The notes beneath the pieces were generated by a model that worked only from the letters and a program-made list of their open reading frames with translations, was not told where the DNA came from and made no database searches. DNA of 61,563 nt. It comes from an uncultured Pelagibacteraceae bacterium. GTDB lineage: Bacteria; Pseudomonadota; Alphaproteobacteria; Pelagibacterales; Pelagibacteraceae. The translations under genes were made by a program, and so were the position numbers. The stretch is taken from contig CACFUH010000003.1 of assembly GCA_902569415.1 (NCBI GenBank), forward strand, positions 1 through 61,563, given 5' to 3'. Positions 31,851 through 42,450 of this stretch are shown one piece after another. Position 1 is the stretch's first letter, and every line of letters begins with the position of its first letter.

Positions 31851-33993
31851 TGTTAATCAATCTTAAGTGCAGTTGTTTAGGCTGCATTTTTAGTTTAGCT
31901 TTACCTCTTCCAGATAAGCTCGGATTATTCATAAAATATTCATGAGCTGAAAAGGAATCGATCTTACTATATTTAATTTTTTTATAATTACCATCAGCAT
32001 TGAGCTCCCAGCTCTGATTAGTATCAAGATAATTTGCTAACATTATTTGATCTAAAATCTGTTCATGAACAGTTTCATTTTCAATTGGCACTAGAAGTTC
32101 TACTCTTCTATTTAAATTTCTTGGCATTAAATCAGCTGAAGAAATATATACTTTTGCATTTCTATTAGGCATTTTCTTTGTACCATTACTAAAGCAGTAA
32201 ATTCTAGAATGCTCTAAAAATCTTCCTATGATACTTTTTACAACTATGTTTTCTGATCTATCTTTTACTCCTGGTCTTAAACAACAAACACCCCTTACAA
32301 ATAAATGAATTTTTACACCAGCATTCGAAGCTTCATAAAATTTATCAATAATTTCTGGATCTACTAAAGAGTTCATTTTTGCCCAAATAGCTGCAAATTT
32401 TCCATTTTTAGAATTTTTAATTTCAGCATCAATATTTTCATTTAAGGTTTGCCTCATATTTACTGGCGAAATAGAAATTTTATTTAAATTTTTTGGTTTT
32501 GCGTATCCTGTTACATAATTGAAAAACTTTTCAACATCTGATGCCATTTTCTTATCACAACTAAATAAAGACAAATCAGTGTAAATTTTAGCATTTACAG
32601 GATGATAATTGCCAGTTCCTAAATGAAAATAAGTTTGTATTTTACCTTGTTCTCTTCTTAAAACTAATGAAGATTTTGCATGAGTTTTATATTTGGCAAA
32701 ACCATAAACAATTTGGACACCTACTTTTTCTAAACTTCTTGATAGTTGAATATTTGCTTCCTCATCAAATCTAGCTTTAATTTCAATTAAAGCGGTAACT
32801 GTTTTTCCATTTTCTGCAGCTGTTATTAAGGCTTTAACTATTGGTGAATCTAGAGTTGTTCTATATAAAGTTTGTTTTATGGCTATAACTTTATTATCAT
32901 TTGCTGCTTGATTTAAAAATTCAATTACTGAGTCAAATGTTTCAAAAGGATGATGAACAACTAAATCTTTCTTTTTAATAGTTTCAAAAAAATTATCATT
33001 ATATTCTTTTAATCTTTCAACTTCTCTAGGCGTAAAATGCTTAAATCTTAATTTTGGATTTTTTACTTTACATATTTGATCTATATCTTGAATTCCAACA
33101 AGGCCAGATACATCATAAATATAGTCAGGATTTATATCTAATTTATTAGTTATAAATCTTACCAATTCGTTATCGCTATTTTCAAGAACCTCTAAACGAA
33201 CAATATCACCCGTTCTACGTCTTTTTAAAGCCAATTCAAAAGATCTAACTAAATCTTCAGCTTCTTCTTGAATCTCTACGTCGCTATCTCTAATTACTCT
33301 AAAAATCATTTTCTTTTCTAAATCATGATCTGGAAAAATTTCATTAGCAAAAAAACTTATTATGTCATCTAGAATAACAAATTTCTTATGATTTTTTGAA
33401 GACTCTATTTCAATAAATCTAGATAATGCTTTTGGTATTACTATTATCGAGTTTAAAATCCTTTTTTTATTTTTTTTTCTTAATTTCATTACAAGTGCTC
33501 TTCCTTGATTGATTATAAATGGAAATGGGTGTGCAGGATCAATAGCTGATGGTGTTAATAAAGGATAAATCTCTTCTTTAAATATTTCTAGAAGTTTTTT
33601 TTTATCCTTAGTATTTAAATTAACAGGTTTTACTAGACTGATATTATTTTTTTTTAATCCCATAATCAGTTGAGTAAAAATCTTGTTCTGTTTTTTTAAT
33701 AGATTCTTAGTTTCAAGCACTACCTCATCCATTTGTTCATCAGGTGTCAAACCATCAGAACTTAATGAGTCAACTTCTTGTTTTATTTGACTATATAATC
33801 CAGCAACTCGGACCATAAAAAATTCATCTAGATTAGAACCAGCAATTGATAAAAACTTTACTCTTTCATAAAGAGGATTTTCAATATTTTGCGCTTCTAG
33901 AAGTACTCTATCGTTGAATTTTAACCAAGAAAGCTCTCTATTTAGATATTTAGATTTCAGCTCTTCTTTATGTTGTTTTTTTAAAGCAGTCAT
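31837..33993 (-). CDS. ppk1: polyphosphate kinase 1
   Basis: LNRELSWLKFNDRVLLEA; AIKQTLYRTT; KTHAKSSLVLRRE; NRRVELLVPI. Confidence 0.97.
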   Translation of the reverse strand: MTALKKQHKEELKSKYLNRELSWLKFNDRVLLEAQNIENPLYERVKFLSIAGSNLDEFFMVRVAGLYSQIKQEVDSLSSDGLTPDEQMDEVVLETKNLLKKQNKIFTQLIMGLKKNNISLVKPVNLNTKDKKKLLEIFKEEIYPLLTPSAIDPAHPFPFIINQGRALVMKLRKKNKKRILNSIIVIPKALSRFIEIESSKNHKKFVILDDIISFFANEIFPDHDLEKKMIFRVIRDSDVEIQEEAEDLVRSFELALKRRRTGDIVRLEVLENSDNELVRFITNKLDINPDYIYDVSGLVGIQDIDQICKVKNPKLRFKHFTPREVERLKEYNDNFFETIKKKDLVVHHPFETFDSVIEFLNQAANDNKVIAIKQTLYRTTLDSPIVKALITAAENGKTVTALIEIKARFDEEANIQLSRSLEKVGVQIVYGFAKYKTHAKSSLVLRREQGKIQTYFHLGTGNYHPVNAKIYTDLSLFSCDKKMASDVEKFFNYVTGYAKPKNLNKISISPVNMRQTLNENIDAEIKNSKNGKFAAIWAKMNSLVDPEIIDKFYEASNAGVKIHLFVRGVCCLRPGVKDRSENIVVKSIIGRFLEHSRIYCFSNGTKKMPNRNAKVYISSADLMPRNLNRRVELLVPIENETVHEQILDQIMLANYLDTNQSWELNADGNYKKIKYSKIDSFSAHEYFMNNPSLSGRGKAKLKMQPKQLHLRLINSGSN

Positions 33994-34006
33994 ATATTTA
34001 GATTTT

Positions 34007-34531
34007 ATGCATCAATTATACGTCATGAGACACGCAAAATCTAGTTGGGATGATTCAAGTATTAATGATTTTGATAGACCACTTAGTAAAAGAGGCAAGA
34101 AAAATGCAAAAATGATTTGTGAATTTTTTGTTAAAAAAAAATTTAAATTTGATTATGCATTAATTTCGTCATCAAAAAGAACAAAAAAAACTTTTCAAAT
34201 TTTATCTAAGAAAATTACTAAACCAAAAAAAGTTAATTTTTCAAAAGATTTATATTTAGTTGATGAGAATATAATTATAAAAAAAATTAAAGAAATACCA
34301 AGTGAATATAAGTCAATTTTGGTTATAAACCATGAACCATCAGTAAAAAATTTAGTACGAAATCTTACAAAAAATCATAATACGAATAATTTTAAACTAA
34401 TGAATTATAAATTCCCAACAGCATCATTTGCAGAAATTGAGTTTGATATTAAATCCTGGAATGAAGTTGAGAAAAAAGGAGTATTAAAAGAATTTATAAG
34501 GCCCAAAGATCTTCAAGATTCTAAAGAATAA
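34007..34531 (+). CDS. histidine phosphatase family protein, SixA-like
   Basis: LYVMRHAKSSWDD RHG motif; NHEPSVKNLV; start likely ATG 34007 rather than ORF-track 33914. Confidence 0.85.
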   Translation: MHQLYVMRHAKSSWDDSSINDFDRPLSKRGKKNAKMICEFFVKKKFKFDYALISSSKRTKKTFQILSKKITKPKKVNFSKDLYLVDENIIIKKIKEIPSEYKSILVINHEPSVKNLVRNLTKNHNTNNFKLMNYKFPTASFAEIEFDIKSWNEVEKKGVLKEFIRPKDLQDSKE

Positions 34532-35196
34532 CCAGCTGATCTCACTGTTCTAATTAAAGGTTTTGTATTTTGTATGTTAATTGCTTGTCTTAATCTTCTT
34601 ATATGGACATCTACTGTTCTAGACTCAACATATATATCTTCCCCCCAAACATTATTTAGGAGTTGTTCTCTTGAATAAACTCTTTTTGGATTTTTGATAA
34701 AAAAATCTAATAATTTAAATTCAGTTGGACCTAAAGTAATTTCTTTATCTTTTCTATAAACTCTTTTTGTAATCCGATCTATTTTTAAATCAGTAAATTC
34801 TACAATGTCTGATGATGATTGAGGCTTAGATCTTCTCAATAAAGATTTAATTCTAGCATTCAATTCTTTTTGACTAAAAGGTTTAGTTACATAATCATCT
34901 GCACCAGTATCAAATGCTTTTAATTTGTCTTCTTCCTCCCCTTTTGCAGTTAACATAATGACAGGAATATCATTAAACTTATTATTTTTTTTTAAATTTT
35001 TACAAATTTCAACACCAGATAATTCAGGTAACATCCAATCCATTAATATTAAATCTGGCTGTTTTAATTTTATTTGTTTAAGAGCATCTTCTCCATTTTC
35101 TGAATGACTAACTTTATAACCTTCTTTTTCAAGATTGTACTTTAACAAAGCAACAATTGATGCTTCATCTTCAGCTATGAAAACATGGGCTGACAT
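34513..35196 (-). CDS. phoB: phosphate regulon response regulator PhoB
   Basis: Receiver + winged helix (TRKVYRKDKEITLGPTEFKLLDF-type), downstream of phoU. Confidence 0.94.
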   Translation of the reverse strand: MSAHVFIAEDEASIVALLKYNLEKEGYKVSHSENGEDALKQIKLKQPDLILMDWMLPELSGVEICKNLKKNNKFNDIPVIMLTAKGEEEDKLKAFDTGADDYVTKPFSQKELNARIKSLLRRSKPQSSSDIVEFTDLKIDRITKRVYRKDKEITLGPTEFKLLDFFIKNPKRVYSREQLLNNVWGEDIYVESRTVDVHIRRLRQAINIQNTKPLIRTVRSAGYSLES

Positions 35197-35199
35197 AGA

Positions 35200-35907
35200 T
35201 CATTTTTCTCCGGTTACAATTGGCTCGGTGCCCTTAGGTCTGTCGCCTTCTAAATACTCACCTTTAACTAAAAAATAAATTTGTTCTGCAACATTCGTAG
35301 TATGATCACCAATACGCTCAACGTTTTTGGTCACAAACAACAAGTGAGTTCCATCCTCTAAATTTTTTTCATTTTCTTTAAGATATTTTATAACTTCTTG
35401 CATACAAAGATTTGTTAGATCATCTATTTGCTCATCACCTTCCCAAACATTTATTGCCATTGGCGCAGATCTTTCTAGATAAGCGTCTAATGTTGATTTT
35501 AATTGTTTTTGAACATTGGTAGATACTCTATTTAATGAATCTACCAAGTTCTTTGGAAGATTTTCATTAAGCAAAAGTGTTCTCTTGGATATATTTTTTG
35601 CTAAATCGCCTATTCTTTCTAAATCTGAAGACATTTTCAAAGCCGTTACTGTCTCTCTTAAATCAATTGCCATAGGTTGTCTCAAAGCAATTAAATTTAC
35701 AACTTGTTGTTCAATCAAAGTTTCATATTTATCTATTTTTTCATCTTCTTTAATTACAGCTTCTGCAATATCGCTATTTCTTGTTGTAATGGCTTGAATT
35801 GCTTTACCCAAAGCTTCCTCACAAGCACTTCCCATTTTAATGATATTAGCATTGAGATTTTTTAGTTCTTCTTCGTAAGATTTAACTGTATGTGGTGCTT
35901 CAGACAT
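35200..35907 (-). CDS. phoU: phosphate transport system regulator PhoU
   Basis: SYEEELKNLNANIIKMG; DLERIGDLAKNISKR; VERIGDHTTNVAEQIYFLVKGE. Confidence 0.96.
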   Translation of the reverse strand: MSEAPHTVKSYEEELKNLNANIIKMGSACEEALGKAIQAITTRNSDIAEAVIKEDEKIDKYETLIEQQVVNLIALRQPMAIDLRETVTALKMSSDLERIGDLAKNISKRTLLLNENLPKNLVDSLNRVSTNVQKQLKSTLDAYLERSAPMAINVWEGDEQIDDLTNLCMQEVIKYLKENEKNLEDGTHLLFVTKNVERIGDHTTNVAEQIYFLVKGEYLEGDRPKGTEPIVTGEK

Positions 35908-36662
35908 TATCCAAACCTCCCGGTTATATAGTCCTGGGTTTTTTTATTATCAGGATTCTTAAATATTTTATCAGTAGATCCATGTTCTATCAATTGTCCT
36001 AAATGAAAAAAACCTGTATTTTGAGATACACGTGCCGCTTGAGCCATAGAATGAGTTACAATTATTATTGTGTGCTCTTTTTTTAATTCATCAATCAATT
36101 CTTCAATTTGTGCTGTTGCTATAGGATCTAATGCTGAACAAGGCTCATCCATTAATATAACTTCAGGTCTTACAGAAATTGCTCTAGCAATACAAAGTCT
36201 TTGTTGTTGCCCTCCAGATAATCCAGTTCCAGGTTCATGCAACCTATCTTTTACCTCTTCCCATAGTGCAGCTTTTTTTAAGCTAGTTTCAACAATTTCA
36301 TCCATTTCTTGTTTTGATTGAGCTATACCATGAATTGTTGGACCGTAAGATACATTTTCATATAAAGTTTTTGGGAAAGGATTAGGTTTTTGAAAAACCA
36401 TACCAATTTTTTCTCTTAGTCTTACTACATCACAGCTTTTATCATTGATATTAAAGTCATTAATTAAAATTTCTCCTTTAACACTACAGATATCAATTAC
36501 ATCATTCATTCTATTAAGACATCTTAGGAAAGTTGATTTACCACAACCAGATGGACCAATTAATGCCGTTACTTGATTTTCCTCAATATCTAAACTTATA
36601 TTAAAGAGTGCTTGTTTTTTTCCGTAAAAAACATCAACATCTTTTGCTTTAATCTTTATCAT
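35907..36662 (-). CDS. pstB: phosphate ABC transporter ATP-binding protein
   Basis: [46 protein letters not shown]; start moved to ATG 36662. Confidence 0.97.
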   Translation of the reverse strand: MIKIKAKDVDVFYGKKQALFNISLDIEENQVTALIGPSGCGKSTFLRCLNRMNDVIDICSVKGEILINDFNINDKSCDVVRLREKIGMVFQKPNPFPKTLYENVSYGPTIHGIAQSKQEMDEIVETSLKKAALWEEVKDRLHEPGTGLSGGQQQRLCIARAISVRPEVILMDEPCSALDPIATAQIEELIDELKKEHTIIIVTHSMAQAARVSQNTGFFHLGQLIEHGSTDKIFKNPDNKKTQDYITGRFG

Positions 36663-36663
36663 T

Positions 36664-37932
36664 TTAACTCCATTTTTTCTCAAACTTATGTCTTATTATT
36701 TGGGCAAATAAATTCATTATTATTAAAAAGCCAAGTAAGACCATTATACATGCTGAAACTTTTTCTACAAATCCCCTTTCAGCACTTTCAGCCCAAATAT
36801 AAATTTGAACTGGTAAACTTGCAGCAGGATCCATAGGTGATCCAGGTATCGTGTTAACAAAAGCAACCATTCCAATTAAAATTAGGGGTGCAGTTTCTCC
36901 TAAAGCTTGAGCTAAACCAATTATTGTTCCTGATAACGTACCAGGCATAGAAAGAGGAACTGTATGATGCATTGTGGTTTGCATTCGACTTGCTCCCATA
37001 GCAAGTGCTGCCTCTCTTATACTTGGTGGAACCGCTTTTAAAGATGCTCTAGCAGCTATAATTATTGTTGGTAAAGTCATTAAGGACAAAGTGATACCTC
37101 CAACCAATGGGGTAGACCTTGGTAGTTGAAATATAGCTAATAAAACGCCTAACCCTAATAGACCAAAAACTATAGATGGAACTGCTGCTAAGTTATTTAT
37201 ATTTACTTCAATAAAATCAGTGAATCTATTTTTAGGGGCAAATTCTTCAAGATAGATTGCTGCTAGAACCGCTACAGGAAAAGCTATCATTAAACAAACA
37301 AGTATAGAAAAAATTGAGCCCATAAATGAACTTGCTATTCCAGCTAGTTCTGCTTCTCTTGAGTCAGCATTTGTAAAAAAGCTAATATTAAATTTACTTT
37401 CAACATTACCATTTGCAACAAGTTGATCAAAAATTTTTAGTTGATAATCGCTTACTCTTCTTTGGTCTTCAGGTAAATCTCTTGGATAATTACCTTTAAA
37501 AACTTGATCTAAGTCATCAGATGCAGTTAGGTAAACTTCTTTGGTTTTTCCTAATAAATTTGGATCTTTTAATAATTCTTGTTTTATCTCTCTTTCAAAG
37601 AAATAAGAAACCATTCTTTTTAATTGATTTTGTTGATCCTCATTAGCGTTAGGGTCTAAATTCCACATTGATTGAAGTGCTATTTCGTAATAGTCCGCAT
37701 CTTCGATATCTTGTTTTGTTGGATTTTCATCTAACATCATTAATTCAGCATCAAAATTTACTGGAACAATTAGCCAAGTTTTTTGAAAAGCTGAATAGCC
37801 AGTTGAAAAAATTTTGAAAATAAAGATTGTTAAAAATAAAAGTGCCATAAAAATTGCACTTTGACCGTATAAGCGAAATCTCTGCTCAGCCTTGTATCTT
37901 TTATTTAATAATTGTTCTTTATTTTTATTCAT
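36664..37932 (-). CDS. pstA: phosphate ABC transporter permease
   Basis: [53 protein letters not shown]. Confidence 0.96.
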   Translation of the reverse strand: MNKNKEQLLNKRYKAEQRFRLYGQSAIFMALLFLTIFIFKIFSTGYSAFQKTWLIVPVNFDAELMMLDENPTKQDIEDADYYEIALQSMWNLDPNANEDQQNQLKRMVSYFFEREIKQELLKDPNLLGKTKEVYLTASDDLDQVFKGNYPRDLPEDQRRVSDYQLKIFDQLVANGNVESKFNISFFTNADSREAELAGIASSFMGSIFSILVCLMIAFPVAVLAAIYLEEFAPKNRFTDFIEVNINNLAAVPSIVFGLLGLGVLLAIFQLPRSTPLVGGITLSLMTLPTIIIAARASLKAVPPSIREAALAMGASRMQTTMHHTVPLSMPGTLSGTIIGLAQALGETAPLILIGMVAFVNTIPGSPMDPAASLPVQIYIWAESAERGFVEKVSACIMVLLGFLIIMNLFAQIIRHKFEKKWS

Positions 37933-39310
37933 ATTTCTCTCTATATTTTTTAACTACTCTTAAGGCCACAATATTTAAACAAAGCGTTACTAAAAATAAT
38001 GACATACCTAAAGCAAAAGCAGCTTGCGTTTTTGGGTCACCAAAAGCTTGGTCACCAATTAGAATAACTACAATTTGAGCTGTAATTGTTGAAGTAGATT
38101 CTAATGGATTTAAAGTTAAATTAGCAGCTAAACCAGAGGCCATAACAACTATCATTGTTTCTCCAATAGCTCTTGAAACACCAAGTAAAATAGATCCAAC
38201 TATCCCCGGCAATGCTGCAGGAAAAATAACTCTCTTGATTGTTTCTGATTTAGTTGCTCCCATAGCATAACTTCCATCTCTTAAACTTTGAGGTACACTT
38301 GTAATTACATCGTCGCTTAAACTTGAAATAAATGGTATGATCATAATGCCCATTACCCCTCCTGCTGCTAAAGCACTTTCAGCTGAAACTTCAAGACCCA
38401 TAGAGGTTCCTAATTCTTTTAAAAATGGGCCAACAGTTAGGGCAGCAAAAAAACCATAAACAACTGTTGGTATACCAGCTAAAATTTCAATTAAAGGTTT
38501 TGCGTATTGTCTAACTTTATATGATGCATATTCAGCTAAATAAATTCCACTCATTAATCCAATTGGGATAGCAACGCACATAGCAATAAATGCAATAAAA
38601 AATGTGCCTGCAAAAATAGGGACCGCTCCAAAAGTATCAGAATACATTGACGGATCTAAAGCCTCAGAAGAATCTCTAACAAAAGCTTTTGCTGGATACC
38701 AGTGAGTTCCAAAGACAAAATCAAATAATGGAATTACTTTAAAAAAATCTATAGTTTGAAATATAAGTGAGAAAACTATTCCAACAGTAGTTAATATTGC
38801 GGCTAATGAAGCTGTAAATAAAACTGCGTTCAAAAATTTTTCAACTGGTTCTCTTGTTCTAGAATTAGATGAAATTCTTTTATACGCATAAGCAACAGAG
38901 GCAATAATTGCAGATAATACTATAACAACTTTTGAACTTTGAGCTATTGATCGAAGACTTAAATATTTTTCAGCTGAAGCTTCAATAAAAGGTGTAATTT
39001 CTCCAGTGAATTGACCTCGAGACAATGCTTTTGTTTTTTCGTATATTAAATTTAATTCATCATCAAGATAACCTTGATTTGAATAATCACTTAAAACTAA
39101 TAGTTTTACAATTGTGGGCTCAAAAATTGCCCATAAAGAAAAAATTATAAAGGCTGGTATTGCACACCAGATCGCAAGATAATAACCATAAAATTGAGGT
39201 AATGCAGTTAATCTTTTTTTGGTAGATTGAATTGTGTATGCTTTTTTACGTCCAAAATAATAACTTGTGAAACCTAGAAGAACAATAAATGTAAACAATA
39301 TTAAGTTCAA
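37925..39310 (-). CDS. pstC: phosphate ABC transporter permease
   Basis: LAEYASYKVRQYAKPLIEILAGIPTVVYGFFA; SYAMGATKSETI. Confidence 0.96.
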   Translation of the reverse strand: MNLILFTFIVLLGFTSYYFGRKKAYTIQSTKKRLTALPQFYGYYLAIWCAIPAFIIFSLWAIFEPTIVKLLVLSDYSNQGYLDDELNLIYEKTKALSRGQFTGEITPFIEASAEKYLSLRSIAQSSKVVIVLSAIIASVAYAYKRISSNSRTREPVEKFLNAVLFTASLAAILTTVGIVFSLIFQTIDFFKVIPLFDFVFGTHWYPAKAFVRDSSEALDPSMYSDTFGAVPIFAGTFFIAFIAMCVAIPIGLMSGIYLAEYASYKVRQYAKPLIEILAGIPTVVYGFFAALTVGPFLKELGTSMGLEVSAESALAAGGVMGIMIIPFISSLSDDVITSVPQSLRDGSYAMGATKSETIKRVIFPAALPGIVGSILLGVSRAIGETMIVVMASGLAANLTLNPLESTSTITAQIVVILIGDQAFGDPKTQAAFALGMSLFLVTLCLNIVALRVVKKYREKYE

Positions 39311-39345
39311 AGAATCTCCTTTATTGAGGACTTTACTCTTATTTT

Positions 39346-39378
39346 AAAAAAAAGGGGTCTAAAAAGACCCCCTTTTTA
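39346..39378 (-). terminator. intrinsic terminator / attenuator between pstS and pstC
   Basis: Minus-strand AAAAAGGGGGTCTTTTTAGACCCCTTTTTTTT hairpin with T tract. Confidence 0.85.
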
Positions 39379-39401
39379 ATCATTTGTTAACTGATGAATA
39401 A

Positions 39402-40433
39402 TTAATTACCCATAGCAACTAGTTTGGTAGCATTAGTTCTAGTTGTTTTATACAACTTAGAGTCTAATGGCACTAAACCAATGTCTGCTAGGTAACCACC
39501 TTTTCCAATAGCTTTCTTTGTTGTGAATTCTTTCACAAACTCATGTAAGCCTGGAATTACTCCAACGTGAGCTTTTTTCACGTAGAAGAATAAAGGTCTA
39601 GCAACAGCATAACTGTAGTCTTGAATAGACTTCAATGATGGTTGTCCACCATCAATACTTGCTGCTTGTAATTTATCTTTTGCAGCTAAGAAATAACTGA
39701 AACCAAAGAAACCAAACATATCTTTATCTTGAGTTAACTTTTGGATGATTAAACTATCATTTTCTCCAACTTCAATAGCAGCACCATCTTCTCTGTAAAG
39801 TTTTTGAGGTTTTTTGTATTTTTTATTTCCAGCTTCAAAACCAGCTTTATAAAGAGCTTTAGCTTCTTTAGTCATACCTTTTTTCATTACTAAAGAATTC
39901 CAAGCATCTCTAGTTCCTGATGTTCCTGGTGGGATCATCACTGAAATTTTTTGTTTTGGTAAACTAGAGTCAATTTGGTCCCAAGTTTTATAAATATTTG
40001 GAACTAATTTACCATCAACAACTGTATGAGCAGCTAGTGCTAAATACAAATGTTCTTTAGTAAAGTTTACTGGTTTTGCATCTTTGCTGTAAGCTAATGT
40101 AATACCATCGTTACCAATTACGATCTCAACGATTTCATTTACACCATTTTTCTTACATAGAGCTTTTTCTTTATCTTTCATAGCTCTTGATGCGTTTGTA
40201 ATATCTGGATGTTGTTCACCTACACCAGCACAGAATAGTTTAGCTCCACCACCAGTACCAGTAGACTCGATTACAGGAGTTTTAAAACCTGTACCACCAA
40301 ATCTTTCAGCAACAACTGTTGCATAAGGGAATACCGTAGAAGAACCAACTATCTTAATTTGATCTCTTGCTTGAGCAACAGTTGCAATTGAAAGTGCAAC
40401 TAAAGAAGCAATTACTATAGTTAGTTTTTTCAT
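39402..40433 (-). CDS. pstS: phosphate ABC transporter substrate-binding protein
   Basis: QIKIVGSSTVFPYATVVAERFG, ESTGTGGGAKLFC; followed by pstCAB-phoU-phoB. Confidence 0.96.
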   Translation of the reverse strand: MKKLTIVIASLVALSIATVAQARDQIKIVGSSTVFPYATVVAERFGGTGFKTPVIESTGTGGGAKLFCAGVGEQHPDITNASRAMKDKEKALCKKNGVNEIVEIVIGNDGITLAYSKDAKPVNFTKEHLYLALAAHTVVDGKLVPNIYKTWDQIDSSLPKQKISVMIPPGTSGTRDAWNSLVMKKGMTKEAKALYKAGFEAGNKKYKKPQKLYREDGAAIEVGENDSLIIQKLTQDKDMFGFFGFSYFLAAKDKLQAASIDGGQPSLKSIQDYSYAVARPLFFYVKKAHVGVIPGLHEFVKEFTTKKAIGKGGYLADIGLVPLDSKLYKTTRTNATKLVAMGN

Positions 40434-40502
40434 TATCTTTAATCCTTTCGTTATTTATTAATTAAAAGATGACTGACTCGTATAAATTTATTGAATCTTT
40501 AA

Positions 40503-40531
40503 TATTACAGAATTGTTACACTTTTGTTAAA
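40503..40531 (-). promoter_or_regulatory. candidate Pho box upstream of pstS (three 11-bp-spaced repeats)
   Basis: Minus strand TTTAACA-AAAG-TGTAACA-ATTC-TGTAATA. Confidence 0.8.
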
Positions 40532-40542
40532 AAGGTAACTTT

Positions 40543-41151
40543 TTAGTTGTATTTTTTTGATATATTTATCTGATCAATATCAGTTTCTAGGCCACCAATA
40601 CATGAAACAGGGTTTACCTGTTCATTAAGAGCGAGTTCATTGCTTGGACGTAAAGTTATTTCTAGTTTTACTAAGTTTACTAATTCTTCTCTAATTTCTT
40701 CATCATATCTCCAGCTAGGCCATGAGCTTGGGGTTGAAAATATAGAGGTTAAATAACTTGTAGCCATAGTATATCTATAATTACTCAAATTCTCATTCCT
40801 CAATAAAAAATCTCTTACAGAATTAAAAATATTCCTACATCTAAAAGAATCTGAAAAATAATTTTCCTTCTTGAGATTTTTATTCATAGGAACAGAAACA
40901 ATTAAATCAATTGAATTTTTAGAATACGAGGTAACTACGTCTGTATAAAATTCAGCTTCAGTAACTTCTAAATGATCTTTTATAGAAGGATATGAAGTTT
41001 TTAAATCTGCTTCTAATCTAAAAATTCCAATATCAAAAACTGTAAGTTGCTGATTTCTTAATAATGTTGTGATATCTTTAGAAAAAACACTTGTTGTTAT
41101 AGAGCTTAACAAAAAAGCAAAAATCAAAATATTTTTGAATATTTTAACCAT
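40543..41151 (-). CDS. exported protein of unknown function between phoR and pstS
   Basis: 202 aa, N-terminal signal peptide MVKIFKNILIFAFLLSSITTSVFS; no recognised family. Confidence 0.75.
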   Translation of the reverse strand: MVKIFKNILIFAFLLSSITTSVFSKDITTLLRNQQLTVFDIGIFRLEADLKTSYPSIKDHLEVTEAEFYTDVVTSYSKNSIDLIVSVPMNKNLKKENYFSDSFRCRNIFNSVRDFLLRNENLSNYRYTMATSYLTSIFSTPSSWPSWRYDEEIREELVNLVKLEITLRPSNELALNEQVNPVSCIGGLETDIDQINISKKYN

Positions 41152-41240
41152 ATAAAAAATTAATTAAAATATTAACATTAATCAAGTAAAGAATTGTTAA
41201 AAAAACCTTCTAAAACTATTATAATATAATACTTTTAAAT

Positions 41241-42386
41241 TTAAGTTTTCGCTGGCAAATAAATTTGAATTTCAGTTCCTTGGTTTTCCTCACTTAGAAT
41301 CTCATAGTGTCCACGATGTTGAGTAACTATATGTTTAACAATAGCTAATCCTAAACCAGTTCCACCAACCTTATTACTTTGTTCAAGATCTACTCTAAAA
41401 AATCTTTCTGTAATTCTAGAAATAAATCTTTGAGGAATGCCAACACCTTCGTCTTTAACACTGATCATAAAATTTTTTTCTAACAATTTACCATCGCTAA
41501 TATTGCTTGATATAAAAATAGACTTGTTTTCATTTGAATACTTAATTGCATTATCTAAAAGATTAGAAAAAACAGTTTGTAATTTTTTTTTATCTCCAAT
41601 AACAATTGTTGGATTTGCGAGAGATAAATTAATGTTTAATTTCTTTTTTTTTAAAATAATCTCAAAATTACTGATGATTGTTTTGAAAAGATCATTTATA
41701 TCAACTAAAGTGCTTGGCCTTATATGTTCTTCTAATTCAATTCTTGTGAGTATTAAAAGATCATTAACTAAATTTTCCATTCTATTTGATTGATCAATGA
41801 TTATTTTCATAAATTTTTTTTTAGCCTTTTCATCATCAGACGCTGGACCTTCAATAGTTTCTAAAGATCCTTTGATTGCCATTAAAGGTGTTCTTAATTC
41901 ATGGCTTACATTGGCTACAAAATCAGTTTTAAATTTTTGTGCTTTTGTAATTTCAGTAAAATCTTTAAAAAATAACACAACAGAATCTGGTTCAGTAAAT
42001 AAATGAGTTGGGCCAGGGATGATATAAATCTTATAAAATTGATATGATGGCAAGTCTATTTCAACATCAATATTTTTTGTTTTATTTTCAATTATAGCTT
42101 TTTCAATATTTTCTATTAATTCTGGTTTTCGAATTACAGAAGAAATGTTTTTATCAATTAAACTACTTCCAAATCTTTTTAATGCACTTGGATTGGCATA
42201 TTTAATTATGTTAAATTTATTTAATGCAAAAAACTGATCCTCAAGTTCATCAATAATTACTCTTTTAGTTTTTTCTTCTCTTTTATTAATTATTGTAGCG
42301 GTATTTATTGATTTGTTTTTTTTTTGATTAAGTAAATATAGGAGATAAACTATAACAACTATAAGTAGAATGATGAAATATTCCAT
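41241..42386 (-). CDS. phoR: phosphate regulon sensor histidine kinase PhoR
   Basis: TM, PAS-like region, FVANVSHELRTPLMAIKGSLETI, GTGLGLAIVKHIV; in pst-pho locus. Confidence 0.93.
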   Translation of the reverse strand: MEYFIILLIVVIVYLLYLLNQKKNKSINTATIINKREEKTKRVIIDELEDQFFALNKFNIIKYANPSALKRFGSSLIDKNISSVIRKPELIENIEKAIIENKTKNIDVEIDLPSYQFYKIYIIPGPTHLFTEPDSVVLFFKDFTEITKAQKFKTDFVANVSHELRTPLMAIKGSLETIEGPASDDEKAKKKFMKIIIDQSNRMENLVNDLLILTRIELEEHIRPSTLVDINDLFKTIISNFEIILKKKKLNINLSLANPTIVIGDKKKLQTVFSNLLDNAIKYSNENKSIFISSNISDGKLLEKNFMISVKDEGVGIPQRFISRITERFFRVDLEQSNKVGGTGLGLAIVKHIVTQHRGHYEILSEENQGTEIQIYLPAKT

Positions 42387-42450
42387 AAATTTAGATAAGT
42401 TAATTTTGCATCATTACTCTTTTTAATGCAAATAAATTAATAAAAGTTTA

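Noticed and set aside
41195-41201. TTTAACA half-site (minus strand) upstream of the unknown exported protein, followed by ATTC-TTTACTT
   Set aside because: Only one 7-mer matches the candidate Pho box; too weak to call as a site
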